Positions 57,507-64,000 of a DNA stretch of 64,000 nucleotides are shown piece by piece. The DNA is from Bacillus safensis FO-36b. Its GTDB lineage: Bacteria > Bacillota > Bacilli > Bacillales > Bacillaceae. Under the pieces are notes generated by a model, which saw nothing but the letters and a program-made list of their open reading frames with translations, made no database searches and had not been told where the DNA came from. The first letter of the stretch is position 1. Each line of letters opens with the position of its first letter. Made by a program: the position numbers and the translations under genes. The stretch lies in NCBI RefSeq assembly GCF_000691165.1, contig NZ_ASJD01000003.1:186001-250000 (forward strand), read 5' to 3'.

Positions 57507-57637
57507 TGCTGCTAGTTCATGAAACCATGATGACATTTATTTTGCAAAAGTACAAAAAAATGATTTGAAGAGTGAAAAAGACAGCTTTAGTATCCGAAAA
57601 CATGTTTTTTACCTCTTCTTTACAGGTTTTAACGGAG

Positions 57638-57665
57638 CCCTGTTGTTTAAAACAGGGTTTATACT
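57638..57665 (+). terminator. Weak hairpin between spoVE and murG
   Basis: CCCTGTT (57638-57644) pairs with AACAGGG (57651-57657), then TTTATACTTTG. A partial terminator would limit read-through between the sporulation gene spoVE and murG. Confidence 0.5.
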
Positions 57666-57703
57666 TTGTTCAGAGCAGAAAAAAATTGAGGGGAAATGGT
57701 ATA

Positions 57704-58798
57704 ATGCGTATAGTAATCAGTGGAGGCGGAACAGGCGGACATATTTATCCGGCCTTAGCTTTTATTAAAGAAGTGAAAAGACTGCATCCTGATGTAGAAT
57801 TTTTATATATTGGTACTGAAAATGGACTTGAAAAGAAAATTGTAGAAAGAGAAAATATCCCTTTCAAGTCCATAGAAATTTCAGGTTTTAAAAGAAAGCT
57901 TTCCTTTGATAATGTAAAAACGGTGATGAGGTTTCTAAAAGGCGTTCAAAAAAGCAAATCTTACTTAAAGGAATTTAAGCCAGATGCGGTCATTGGAACA
58001 GGTGGTTATGTGTGCGGCCCTGTTGTTTATGCAGCTTCTAAGCTGAAAATTCCGACCATTATTCACGAACAGAACAGCCTGCCTGGTATCACAAATAAGT
58101 TTTTAGCAAGGTATGTTGATAAGGTAGCCATCTGTTTTGAAGAAGCAAAGGCACATTTTCCATCTGAAAAGGTTGTATTTACGGGAAACCCTAGAGCCTC
58201 TGAAGTCGTCTCTATAAAAGAGGGGAAATCTCTGAAGGAGTTTGGGCTGGATGAAAAGAAAAAAACGGTTCTTATTTTTGGCGGGAGCCGGGGGGCTGCG
58301 CCGATTAATAGAGCAGTTATTGACATGCAAGATGAATTAAAGGCTAAGAACTATCAGCTTTTATATATCACAGGTGAGGTTCATTATGAAAAAGTGCTGA
58401 ACGAACTAAAGGAAAAAGGTGCAGCACCTAATATGATGACAAAGCCTTTCTTGCATCAAATGCCGGAGTACTTGAAATCGATTGATGTGATTGTTGCAAG
58501 AGCGGGAGCCACAACGATTGCTGAAGTGACAGCCCTTGGAATTCCAACTATTTTTATTCCAAGTCCATACGTGACGGCAAATCACCAGGAAATCAATGCA
58601 AGATCACTAGAAAAGCATGACGCTGCAATCGTTTTAAGAGAATCAGAGCTTTCTGGAGAGAGCCTCCTTCATGCCATTGATGAAATTGCTGGTCATGAAG
58701 AAAAATTAAACGAAATGAGCCGTTTAACAAAAGAACTCGGAGTACCAGATGCGGCTGGACGTTTATATAATGTATTAAAAGAAATTACGACTACATGA
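57704..58798 (+). CDS. murG: Lipid II synthase MurG
   Basis: 364 residues from ATG 57704 behind GAGGGG; the longer frame from 57572 contains the hairpin region and has no homologue. Transfers GlcNAc to lipid I. GT28/GT-B fold with [13 protein letters not shown], the GTGGYV loop and the UDP-GlcNAc binding HEQNSLPG and [10 protein letters not shown]. Confidence 0.96.
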   Translation: MRIVISGGGTGGHIYPALAFIKEVKRLHPDVEFLYIGTENGLEKKIVERENIPFKSIEISGFKRKLSFDNVKTVMRFLKGVQKSKSYLKEFKPDAVIGTGGYVCGPVVYAASKLKIPTIIHEQNSLPGITNKFLARYVDKVAICFEEAKAHFPSEKVVFTGNPRASEVVSIKEGKSLKEFGLDEKKKTVLIFGGSRGAAPINRAVIDMQDELKAKNYQLLYITGEVHYEKVLNELKEKGAAPNMMTKPFLHQMPEYLKSIDVIVARAGATTIAEVTALGIPTIFIPSPYVTANHQEINARSLEKHDAAIVLRESELSGESLLHAIDEIAGHEEKLNEMSRLTKELGVPDAAGRLYNVLKEITTT

Positions 58799-58829
58799 TG
58801 GAATGATATTAGGTAAGGCGGAGGGTAAT

Positions 58830-59741
58830 ATGGAGAACTTGAAGAATGAATTATTAGAAGCGCAAGTCGGTAAAGTGCTTGAAAATGAGCCGCTTGCAAA
58901 TCATACGACAATGAAAATAGGCGGGCCGGCTGATCTATTGATCGTTCCTAAAGATATTGATGCAGTTAAAACGATCATGGATCAGATAAAAAAACACCAT
59001 GCGGACTGGACGGTTATTGGAAGAGGATCAAATTTACTCGTACTTGATAAAGGAATACGCGGTGTCGTCCTGAAGTTAGGCGCTGGACTTGATCACTTAA
59101 CTGTAAATGGTGAAGAAATTACAGTTGGCGGCGGCTATTCTGTTGTAAGGCTTGCAACGTCTCTTAGTAAGCAGGGTCTTTCAGGGCTGGAATTTGCAGC
59201 TGGTATTCCAGGGTCTATTGGCGGCGCTGTTTATATGAACGCAGGTGCGCACGGATCTGATATCAGTAAGATTCTTGTGAAAGCGAGAATCTTATTTGAA
59301 GATGGAAGCATCGAATGGCTAACAAATGAGCAGATGAACTTTAGCTACAGAACGTCTGTCCTTCAAAAGGAACGACCAGGCATTGTTCTCGAGGCCGTGT
59401 TTAAGTTAAAACAGGATGATCGCGAGAAAATCACAAAGAAAATGCAGCAAAATAAAGACTATCGCAAGGAAACACAGCCTTATAATCGACCATGTGCGGG
59501 AAGTATTTTTCGAAATCCGCTGCCTGAATATGCAGGACAGCTTGTAGAAAAAGCGAATTTAAAAGGGTACCAAATTGGCGGAGCAAGAATCTCTGACATG
59601 CATGGAAACTTTATTGTGAACGCTGGCGGGGCTACTGCTCAAGACGTGCTGGACTTAATTCAGTACATCCAAAAGAAAATTAAAGATGACTACAATGTAG
59701 ATATGCATACAGAAGTAGAAATTATCGGTGAAGCAAATTAA
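58830..59741 (+). CDS. murB: UDP-N-acetylenolpyruvoylglucosamine reductase
   Basis: 303 residues from ATG 58830, behind GGCGGAGGG; the ATG at 58803 is upstream of that site. Forms UDP-MurNAc using FAD and NADPH. FAD-linked oxidase domain ([38 protein letters not shown]) and the Ser/Cys proton donor region [10 protein letters not shown]. Same length as the B. subtilis enzyme. Confidence 0.96.
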   Translation: MENLKNELLEAQVGKVLENEPLANHTTMKIGGPADLLIVPKDIDAVKTIMDQIKKHHADWTVIGRGSNLLVLDKGIRGVVLKLGAGLDHLTVNGEEITVGGGYSVVRLATSLSKQGLSGLEFAAGIPGSIGGAVYMNAGAHGSDISKILVKARILFEDGSIEWLTNEQMNFSYRTSVLQKERPGIVLEAVFKLKQDDREKITKKMQQNKDYRKETQPYNRPCAGSIFRNPLPEYAGQLVEKANLKGYQIGGARISDMHGNFIVNAGGATAQDVLDLIQYIQKKIKDDYNVDMHTEVEIIGEAN

Positions 59742-59771
59742 AAGCAAGTTTTATGAATGATGGCATCACAG

Positions 59772-59806
59772 GAAAACAAACGGCATGAAGAATGCCGTTT
59801 GTTTTC
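59772..59806 (+). terminator. murB terminator
   Basis: GAAAACAAACGGCAT (59772-59786) pairs perfectly with ATGCCGTTTGTTTTC (59792-59806). The stem is long but the T tail is interrupted. Confidence 0.8.
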
Positions 59807-59866
59807 TCATCAAAATGATGACCCAAAGGTGTGGACAAGCAGCTTTGAATGGGGTGAAGAATATAT

Positions 59867-60646
59867 ATGCGGCCTGATCATGAAAATGAAAAGATCGTCA
59901 ATATAGAAGAACGGATTCCTAAAATTAAAGAACAAAGGAAGCAGAAAGCGAATCGGAGACTAATCTCTTTTATTCTACTGTTTTTTATCATGGTTTTAAT
60001 CATTATTTATTTGCAGACACCAATCAGTAAAATTTCTTCTTTAACTATTACGGGTAACGAGCATGTCCCTACAAAACAGCTTGTGAAACTTTCCCAGATT
60101 AAAGAAGGCGAAACAGAGTTTTGGAATTTAAATAAAGATTTAACAGCAGATCATATTAAACAAAACAAACTGATTAAAAGTGTCAGTATTAAAAAACATT
60201 TTCCAAATAAGGTTAGTATTGCTGTCAAAGAATATGCCAATATTGCTTATCTTCAAAAGGGAAATCTATACTATGAGCTTCTTGAAAATGGGACAGTATT
60301 GCCAGAAGAAGTCACACCAAGTCATGCAGGACCTATTTTTGTTGATTGGGACAATAAAGAGAAGCTGAAGCAAACGGTTAGAACTTTAAATCAGCTGCCA
60401 GCCTCTATTCAGGAACTCATCTCAGAAATATATTATGTGCCGACAAGCTCAAACCAGTGGCTCGTTAAATTTTATATGAATGACGGGAACACCGTGATTG
60501 CATCAATTAAAACATTCGCTGAAAAAAGAAAAACCGACCCTGCCATTGTAAAAGAACTTTCGCCATCTGAAAAAGGCACAATCCATATGGAAGTCGCGAC
60601 GTATTTTGAAGCGTTTAAATCTAAGAAAAAGGAAGATGAACGTTGA
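59867..60646 (+). CDS. divIB: Cell division protein DivIB (FtsQ)
   Basis: 259 residues from ATG 59867. Basic cytoplasmic tail, one membrane helix (about 32-50), then a POTRA domain (SSLTITGNEHVPTKQLV) and the beta domain. Part of the DivIB-DivIC-FtsL divisome subcomplex. Its last codons overlap the ylxW start by four bases. Confidence 0.94.
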   Translation: MRPDHENEKIVNIEERIPKIKEQRKQKANRRLISFILLFFIMVLIIIYLQTPISKISSLTITGNEHVPTKQLVKLSQIKEGETEFWNLNKDLTADHIKQNKLIKSVSIKKHFPNKVSIAVKEYANIAYLQKGNLYYELLENGTVLPEEVTPSHAGPIFVDWDNKEKLKQTVRTLNQLPASIQELISEIYYVPTSSNQWLVKFYMNDGNTVIASIKTFAEKRKTDPAIVKELSPSEKGTIHMEVATYFEAFKSKKKEDER

Positions 60647-61332
60647 GAGGCAAAACAGTTATATTCTCAATTGTAATGCTTGTTCTTGGTTTTCTGATTT
60701 CTTTTTCATACCAATATACAAAGCAGCATCAGGCAGATGTCATCCGAACAGAGCAATGGAAAAAAGAATATTCCTTGAAAAGTCAGCTGACAAAGCAAGA
60801 AAAGGCGAATCAGAAACTTGAAAAAGAATTATATAGCCTACAATCACAGGTTCAAGCCACTGAGGCCAATTTGAAAAATGAAAAAGAGCAGTATTTTAAT
60901 GTATTGGAAGATGTTGAGAAATACAGGATGTTTACAGGAGAGATCGGTGTAAAAGGAAAAGGGGTAAAAGTATCCCTTGAAGATGCATCTTATATCCCGA
61001 GTGGACAAAATGTCAATAATTACATTGTTCATGAGAGCCATATTTTTCATGTGATAAACGAACTGTTTATATCAGGGGCCTCTGCTGTATCTATTAATGG
61101 ACAGAGAATTACGCACCAATCGTACATACATTGTAACGGCCCAGTTGTCACAGTTGACGGGGTTCAGCATCCAGCGCCATTTGTTATTTCTGCTATTGGT
61201 GATCCGGCTGTGCTAATACCTGCATTAAATATTGCAGGAGGAGTAGTCGATCAGCTGACAAGTGATCACATTTCGATGACGATTGAAAAAAAGGATATTC
61301 GTATGAATCCTCTTTTAAAACACAAAGATTAA
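60643..61332 (+). CDS. ylxW: YlxW, DUF881 family membrane protein
   Basis: 229 residues from TTG 60643, overlapping the divIB stop (TTGA), with AAAAAGGAAG upstream. One N-terminal membrane helix, a coiled coil (about 45-90) and an extracellular DUF881 domain (YIVHESHIFHVINELFISGASAVSINGQRI). Function unknown, conserved in the division cluster of Firmicutes. Confidence 0.92.
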   Translation: MRGKTVIFSIVMLVLGFLISFSYQYTKQHQADVIRTEQWKKEYSLKSQLTKQEKANQKLEKELYSLQSQVQATEANLKNEKEQYFNVLEDVEKYRMFTGEIGVKGKGVKVSLEDASYIPSGQNVNNYIVHESHIFHVINELFISGASAVSINGQRITHQSYIHCNGPVVTVDGVQHPAPFVISAIGDPAVLIPALNIAGGVVDQLTSDHISMTIEKKDIRMNPLLKHKD

Positions 61333-61352
61333 AAGTGAAAAGGTGAGTGGTG

Positions 61353-62078
61353 TTGAGGAAAAAGAAGCCTTTACTTAGTTTGACAGCCTTAATGGTGATA
61401 TTCGGCATCATGGTCTCCATCCAATTTAATTCATTGCAAAAGCCCAAAGTTCGTGATACTCGCGATGTGTGGGAGCTAAGAGAGGATTTATCTGCATCTA
61501 AAAGTAAAGAATTGGATTTACTGAAAGAAATTGATAAATACGATGAAATGCTGAAAAAGTATGGTCATCAAGGAGATCAATCAAAAGAAGCACAACTGAC
61601 AAAAACATTAAAAGATTTAAAAGAAAAGGCTGGTTTTACAGAAGTGACAGGGGAAGGAATTGAAGTTGACATCTCTCAGCTTTTCTCCAAGGAACTGACC
61701 GGGGAAGAAGTGAAAAATATCCCACCTGATCTTCTGAAAAAGTTAATCAACGAAGCCAATATGTATGGGGCAAAACATATTTCCATTAATGACCACCGTG
61801 TGATTAATACAAGTGTGATTCGAGATATTAATGGCACGACGAAAATGGATGGCTACAGCTTAGATGGTGATGAAGTGACCATCAAGATGATCAGCGACCA
61901 GGCCGACAAATTATACAGCCGTTTAAATGTATCAGATATTGGTGATTTGTTTGCTCAGGAAAATTTCGGCTTAAGTATTAGCCAGCCGAAGCAGCAAATT
62001 CAATTAAAAGCATATGACGGTGCGATTCAGTTAAACGAGTTGAAGCCTCTTGACGATGTAAAGGAGGGAAAATCTTAA
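61353..62078 (+). CDS. ylxX: YlxX, DUF881 family membrane protein
   Basis: 241 residues from TTG 61353, seven bases after AAGGTGA; two in-frame GTGs (61347, 61350) are nearer and less likely. Same layout as ylxW: a membrane helix, coiled coil, then DUF881 (LINEANMYGAKHISINDHRVI). The two are tandem paralogues. Its stop overlaps the sbp start (TAATG). Confidence 0.9.
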   Translation: MRKKKPLLSLTALMVIFGIMVSIQFNSLQKPKVRDTRDVWELREDLSASKSKELDLLKEIDKYDEMLKKYGHQGDQSKEAQLTKTLKDLKEKAGFTEVTGEGIEVDISQLFSKELTGEEVKNIPPDLLKKLINEANMYGAKHISINDHRVINTSVIRDINGTTKMDGYSLDGDEVTIKMISDQADKLYSRLNVSDIGDLFAQENFGLSISQPKQQIQLKAYDGAIQLNELKPLDDVKEGKS

Positions 62079-62446
62079 TGTGGCTTCCTGTACTTGGCTT
62101 AATCATAGGAGTTGCGATCGGTTTCTTAACAAATTTTACGATACCGAATGAGTATTCTAATTATCTTTCCCTCGCTGTACTTGCTGCGCTTGATACATTG
62201 ATTGGTGGAATCAGGGCACATCTGCAAGGGGCATACGATGAACTAGTGTTTGTATCAGGCTTTTTCTTTAATATTATACTTGCAATAAGTTTAGCTTTTC
62301 TGGGCGTCCATCTTGGTGTAGACTTGTATTTAGTCGGAATGTTTGCTTTCGGCGTTAGATTGTTTCAAAATATAGCAGTTATTCGAAGAATTCTACTAAC
62401 AAAATGGACAATTTCTAGAGAAAAAAAGAAAAAAAGTGAGTCATAA
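62078..62446 (+). CDS. sbp: Small basic membrane protein Sbp
   Basis: 122 residues from ATG 62078, overlapping the ylxX stop by one base. Three to four membrane helices and a very basic tail (LTKWTISREKKKKSES). Family DUF1290. Function unknown. Last gene before the ftsA promoter region. Confidence 0.92.
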   Translation: MWLPVLGLIIGVAIGFLTNFTIPNEYSNYLSLAVLAALDTLIGGIRAHLQGAYDELVFVSGFFFNIILAISLAFLGVHLGVDLYLVGMFAFGVRLFQNIAVIRRILLTKWTISREKKKKSES

Positions 62447-62447
62447 A

Positions 62448-62476
62448 AAAGGATATACATATGATGTAACGAATAT
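62448..62476 (+). promoter_or_regulatory. Sigma-H promoter of ftsAZ
   Basis: AAAGGATAT (62448-62456), 11-base gap, AACGAATAT (62468-62476). Both boxes fit the sigma-H consensus (RNAGGAWWW and RNNGAATWW). In B. subtilis ftsAZ has a sigma-H promoter used at the onset of sporulation. Sigma-A promoters are also expected in this 159-base gap but I could not pick them out. Confidence 0.72.
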
Positions 62477-62605
62477 TTTCAGTAATCCTAATAAAAAATG
62501 TTGATTTTTTAAGTTTTGTTACACACTTGTAAAAACACATTCATTGTATTGTTGTTCAGCAAATAATAGAATAGAAAGTATTGATATGTGAGGAGGTGCC
62601 ATAGA

Positions 62606-63928
62606 ATGAACAACAATGAAATTTACGTCAGCCTTGACATCGGTACATCCAATATAAAAGTCATCGTCGGAGAAATGGCGGATGATTCGCTTAACATTAT
62701 AGGTGTTGGAAATGTCCCTTCAGAAGGGTTAAAAAAAGGATCGATTGTTGATATAGATGAGACAGTTCATTCTATTAGACAAGCATTTGAACAGGCTGAA
62801 AGAATGGTAGGTTTTCCTTTACAAAAGGCGATTGTCGGAATTAACGGAAACCACATTCATATTCAGAACACGAGCGGCGTGGTCGCAGTATCTAGTGAAA
62901 ACAAAGAAATACATGCTGAAGATGTGAGACGTGTCTTAGATGCTGCACAGGTAGTATCTATTCCTCAAGAACATCTCGTCGTAGACGTCATCCCGAGACA
63001 ATTTATCGTCGACGGAAGAGATGAGATTACTGATCCGAAAAAAATGCTTGGTGTTCGGCTAGAGGTGGATGGAACGTTAATTACAGGTTCTAAGACGATT
63101 CTACATAACTGGCTCCGATGTGTAGAAAGAGCTGGAATTGAAATTATGGATATTTGCTTGCAGCCGCTCGCATCGGGCTCAGCAGCATTATCGAAAGATG
63201 AAAAAAATCTAGGGGTAGCTCTCGTCGATATTGGCGGCGGATCTACAACGATTTCCGTATTTGAAAACGGGCATCTCTATTCTACTCACAGTATCCCTTT
63301 GGGCGGAGAGAACATTACAAAAGATTTGTCTATAGGACTTAGAACTTCTACTGAAGAAGCTGAACGAATCAAAAAACAATTTGGACATGCGTTTTATGAT
63401 GAGGCATCGTCTGAGGAAACATTTGAAGTTTCTGTCATCGGTACCGATCAGAAACAGACGTATACACAGCTTGAAGCGGCTAATATCATCGAGGCGCGGC
63501 TGGAAGAAATCTTGCTCTTTGTGGCAGAGGAATTAAGAAATATGGGTGTCCATGATTTGCCTGGAGGATTCGTTTTAACAGGTGGACAGGCAGCTATACC
63601 AGGTATCCTTTCTCTTGCACAAACGGTCTTGCAAAACAATGTTAGAATTGCAAGTCCGAATTATATTGGGGTGAGAGAACCTCAGTATATGACAGGAGTG
63701 GGTCTGATCCACTTTGCTTATCGCAATGCAAAGATTCAGGGCAGACAGGTTGGATTCCAAATGCCGGATGAGGCGTTTCATGAAGTAGGCGCGTCCATGG
63801 AGCCGGTTTCTTCTGCACCACAAGTGAAAGAAGCGCAGCCAAGACCGAAAGTAAAACAAAAAGCACAAGAAGAGACAAATAAAAAACCGGGCAAAATGAA
63901 AAAACTATTTAATATGTTCTGGGAATAG
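62606..63928 (+). CDS. ftsA: Cell division protein FtsA
   Basis: 440 residues from ATG 62606, six bases after AGGAGGTG; the GTG at 62588 is part of this site. Actin-like ATPase that tethers FtsZ to the membrane. Phosphate loop DIGTSNIKVIVGE, 1C/SHS2 domain, second phosphate loop DIGGGSTTI, adenosine loop GGFVLTGGQA, and the C-terminal amphipathic membrane helix KKLFNMFWE after a Pro/Gln/Lys-rich linker. Same length as the B. subtilis protein. Confidence 0.96.
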   Translation: MNNNEIYVSLDIGTSNIKVIVGEMADDSLNIIGVGNVPSEGLKKGSIVDIDETVHSIRQAFEQAERMVGFPLQKAIVGINGNHIHIQNTSGVVAVSSENKEIHAEDVRRVLDAAQVVSIPQEHLVVDVIPRQFIVDGRDEITDPKKMLGVRLEVDGTLITGSKTILHNWLRCVERAGIEIMDICLQPLASGSAALSKDEKNLGVALVDIGGGSTTISVFENGHLYSTHSIPLGGENITKDLSIGLRTSTEEAERIKKQFGHAFYDEASSEETFEVSVIGTDQKQTYTQLEAANIIEARLEEILLFVAEELRNMGVHDLPGGFVLTGGQAAIPGILSLAQTVLQNNVRIASPNYIGVREPQYMTGVGLIHFAYRNAKIQGRQVGFQMPDEAFHEVGASMEPVSSAPQVKEAQPRPKVKQKAQEETNKKPGKMKKLFNMFWE

Positions 63929-63961
63929 AATTAGATTTTCGACGGATTAGGAGGATTCAGC

Positions 63962-64000
63962 ATGTTGGAGTTTGAAACAAATATAGACGGCCTAGCATCA
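63962..64000 (+). CDS. ftsZ: Cell division protein FtsZ, first 13 codons
   Basis: ATG 63962 behind TAGGAGG begins MLEFETNIDGLAS, the known FtsZ N-terminus. The gene is cut by the window end. Thirty-three bases after ftsA, so co-transcribed with it. Confidence 0.95.
   Translation, partial: MLEFETNIDGLAS

Noticed and set aside
57572..57703. 44-residue N-terminal extension of murG
   Set aside because: It contains a transcription hairpin and two cysteines in a row not found in MurG; ATG 57704 has the ribosome binding site.

Overview
The window is one continuous chromosomal segment of a low-GC, endospore-forming Firmicute very close to Bacillus subtilis. Gene order from pdhB to ftsZ follows the B. 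subtilis pdh - ktA/B - yla - cta - ylb - dcw region almost gene for gene, and nearly every protein is recognisable as the B. subtilis orthologue. Three departures point to a different species, most likely the Bacillus pumilus group (pumilus/safensis/altitudinis; this is inference, not tested): a DNA photolyase sits between pycA and ctaA, an extra lipoprotein sits between ylbE and ylbF (ricF), and the stretch between suhB and typA lacks the nprE/ylaA-D genes I would expect from B. subtilis.

Layout. 1-3.9 kb: pyruvate dehydrogenase genes pdhB-C-D (pdhA lies before the window). 3.9-6.3 kb: slp lipoprotein, the dual-function RNA SR1 with its 39-residue peptide, and speA (arginine decarboxylase). 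6.5-10.1 kb: yktA, yktB, ykzI, suhB, an unrecognised secreted protein with three internal repeats, and ylaF. 10.2-18.2 kb: typA, ylaH-N, glsA and ftsW. 18.3-30.8 kb: pycA, photolyase, then the divergent ctaA and ctaBCDEFG set for haem A synthesis and cytochrome caa3 oxidase. 30.8-44.4 kb: the ylb genes, including ricF, rsmD, coaD, the sporulation genes ylbJ and gerR, the YlbL protease, tmcAL, rpmF and panE, plus the forespore small RNA CsfG between ylbG and rsmD on the minus strand. 44.4-64 kb: bshC, then the division and cell wall cluster mraZ-rsmH-ftsL-pbpB-spoVD-murE-mraY-murD-spoVE-murG-murB-divIB-ylxW-ylxX-sbp-ftsA and the first 13 codons of ftsZ.

How it works together. The first third is central carbon flux (pyruvate to acetyl-CoA, pyruvate to oxaloacetate) with a CcpN-type control element at SR1. 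The middle supplies the aerobic terminal oxidase with repeated TTCACAAA (ResD-like) boxes between ctaA and ctaB. The last third makes peptidoglycan precursors and the divisome, with sporulation-specific paralogues (SpoVD, SpoVE) embedded in the cluster, ten-base periodic GTGG repeats in front of mraZ (likely MraZ operator) and a good sigma-H promoter in front of ftsA.

Start codons were re-evaluated against ribosome binding sites throughout. About a third of the genes begin with TTG or GTG, and ylaK appears to begin with CTG. No rRNA, tRNA, insertion sequence, prophage or CRISPR array was seen. I did not find an obviously new multi-gene system. The least explained items are the triple-repeat secreted protein (8972-9607), the lipoprotein at 33846, the palindromic element between ylbL and ylbM (39.65-39.88 kb) and a small ORF overlapping the mraY start.
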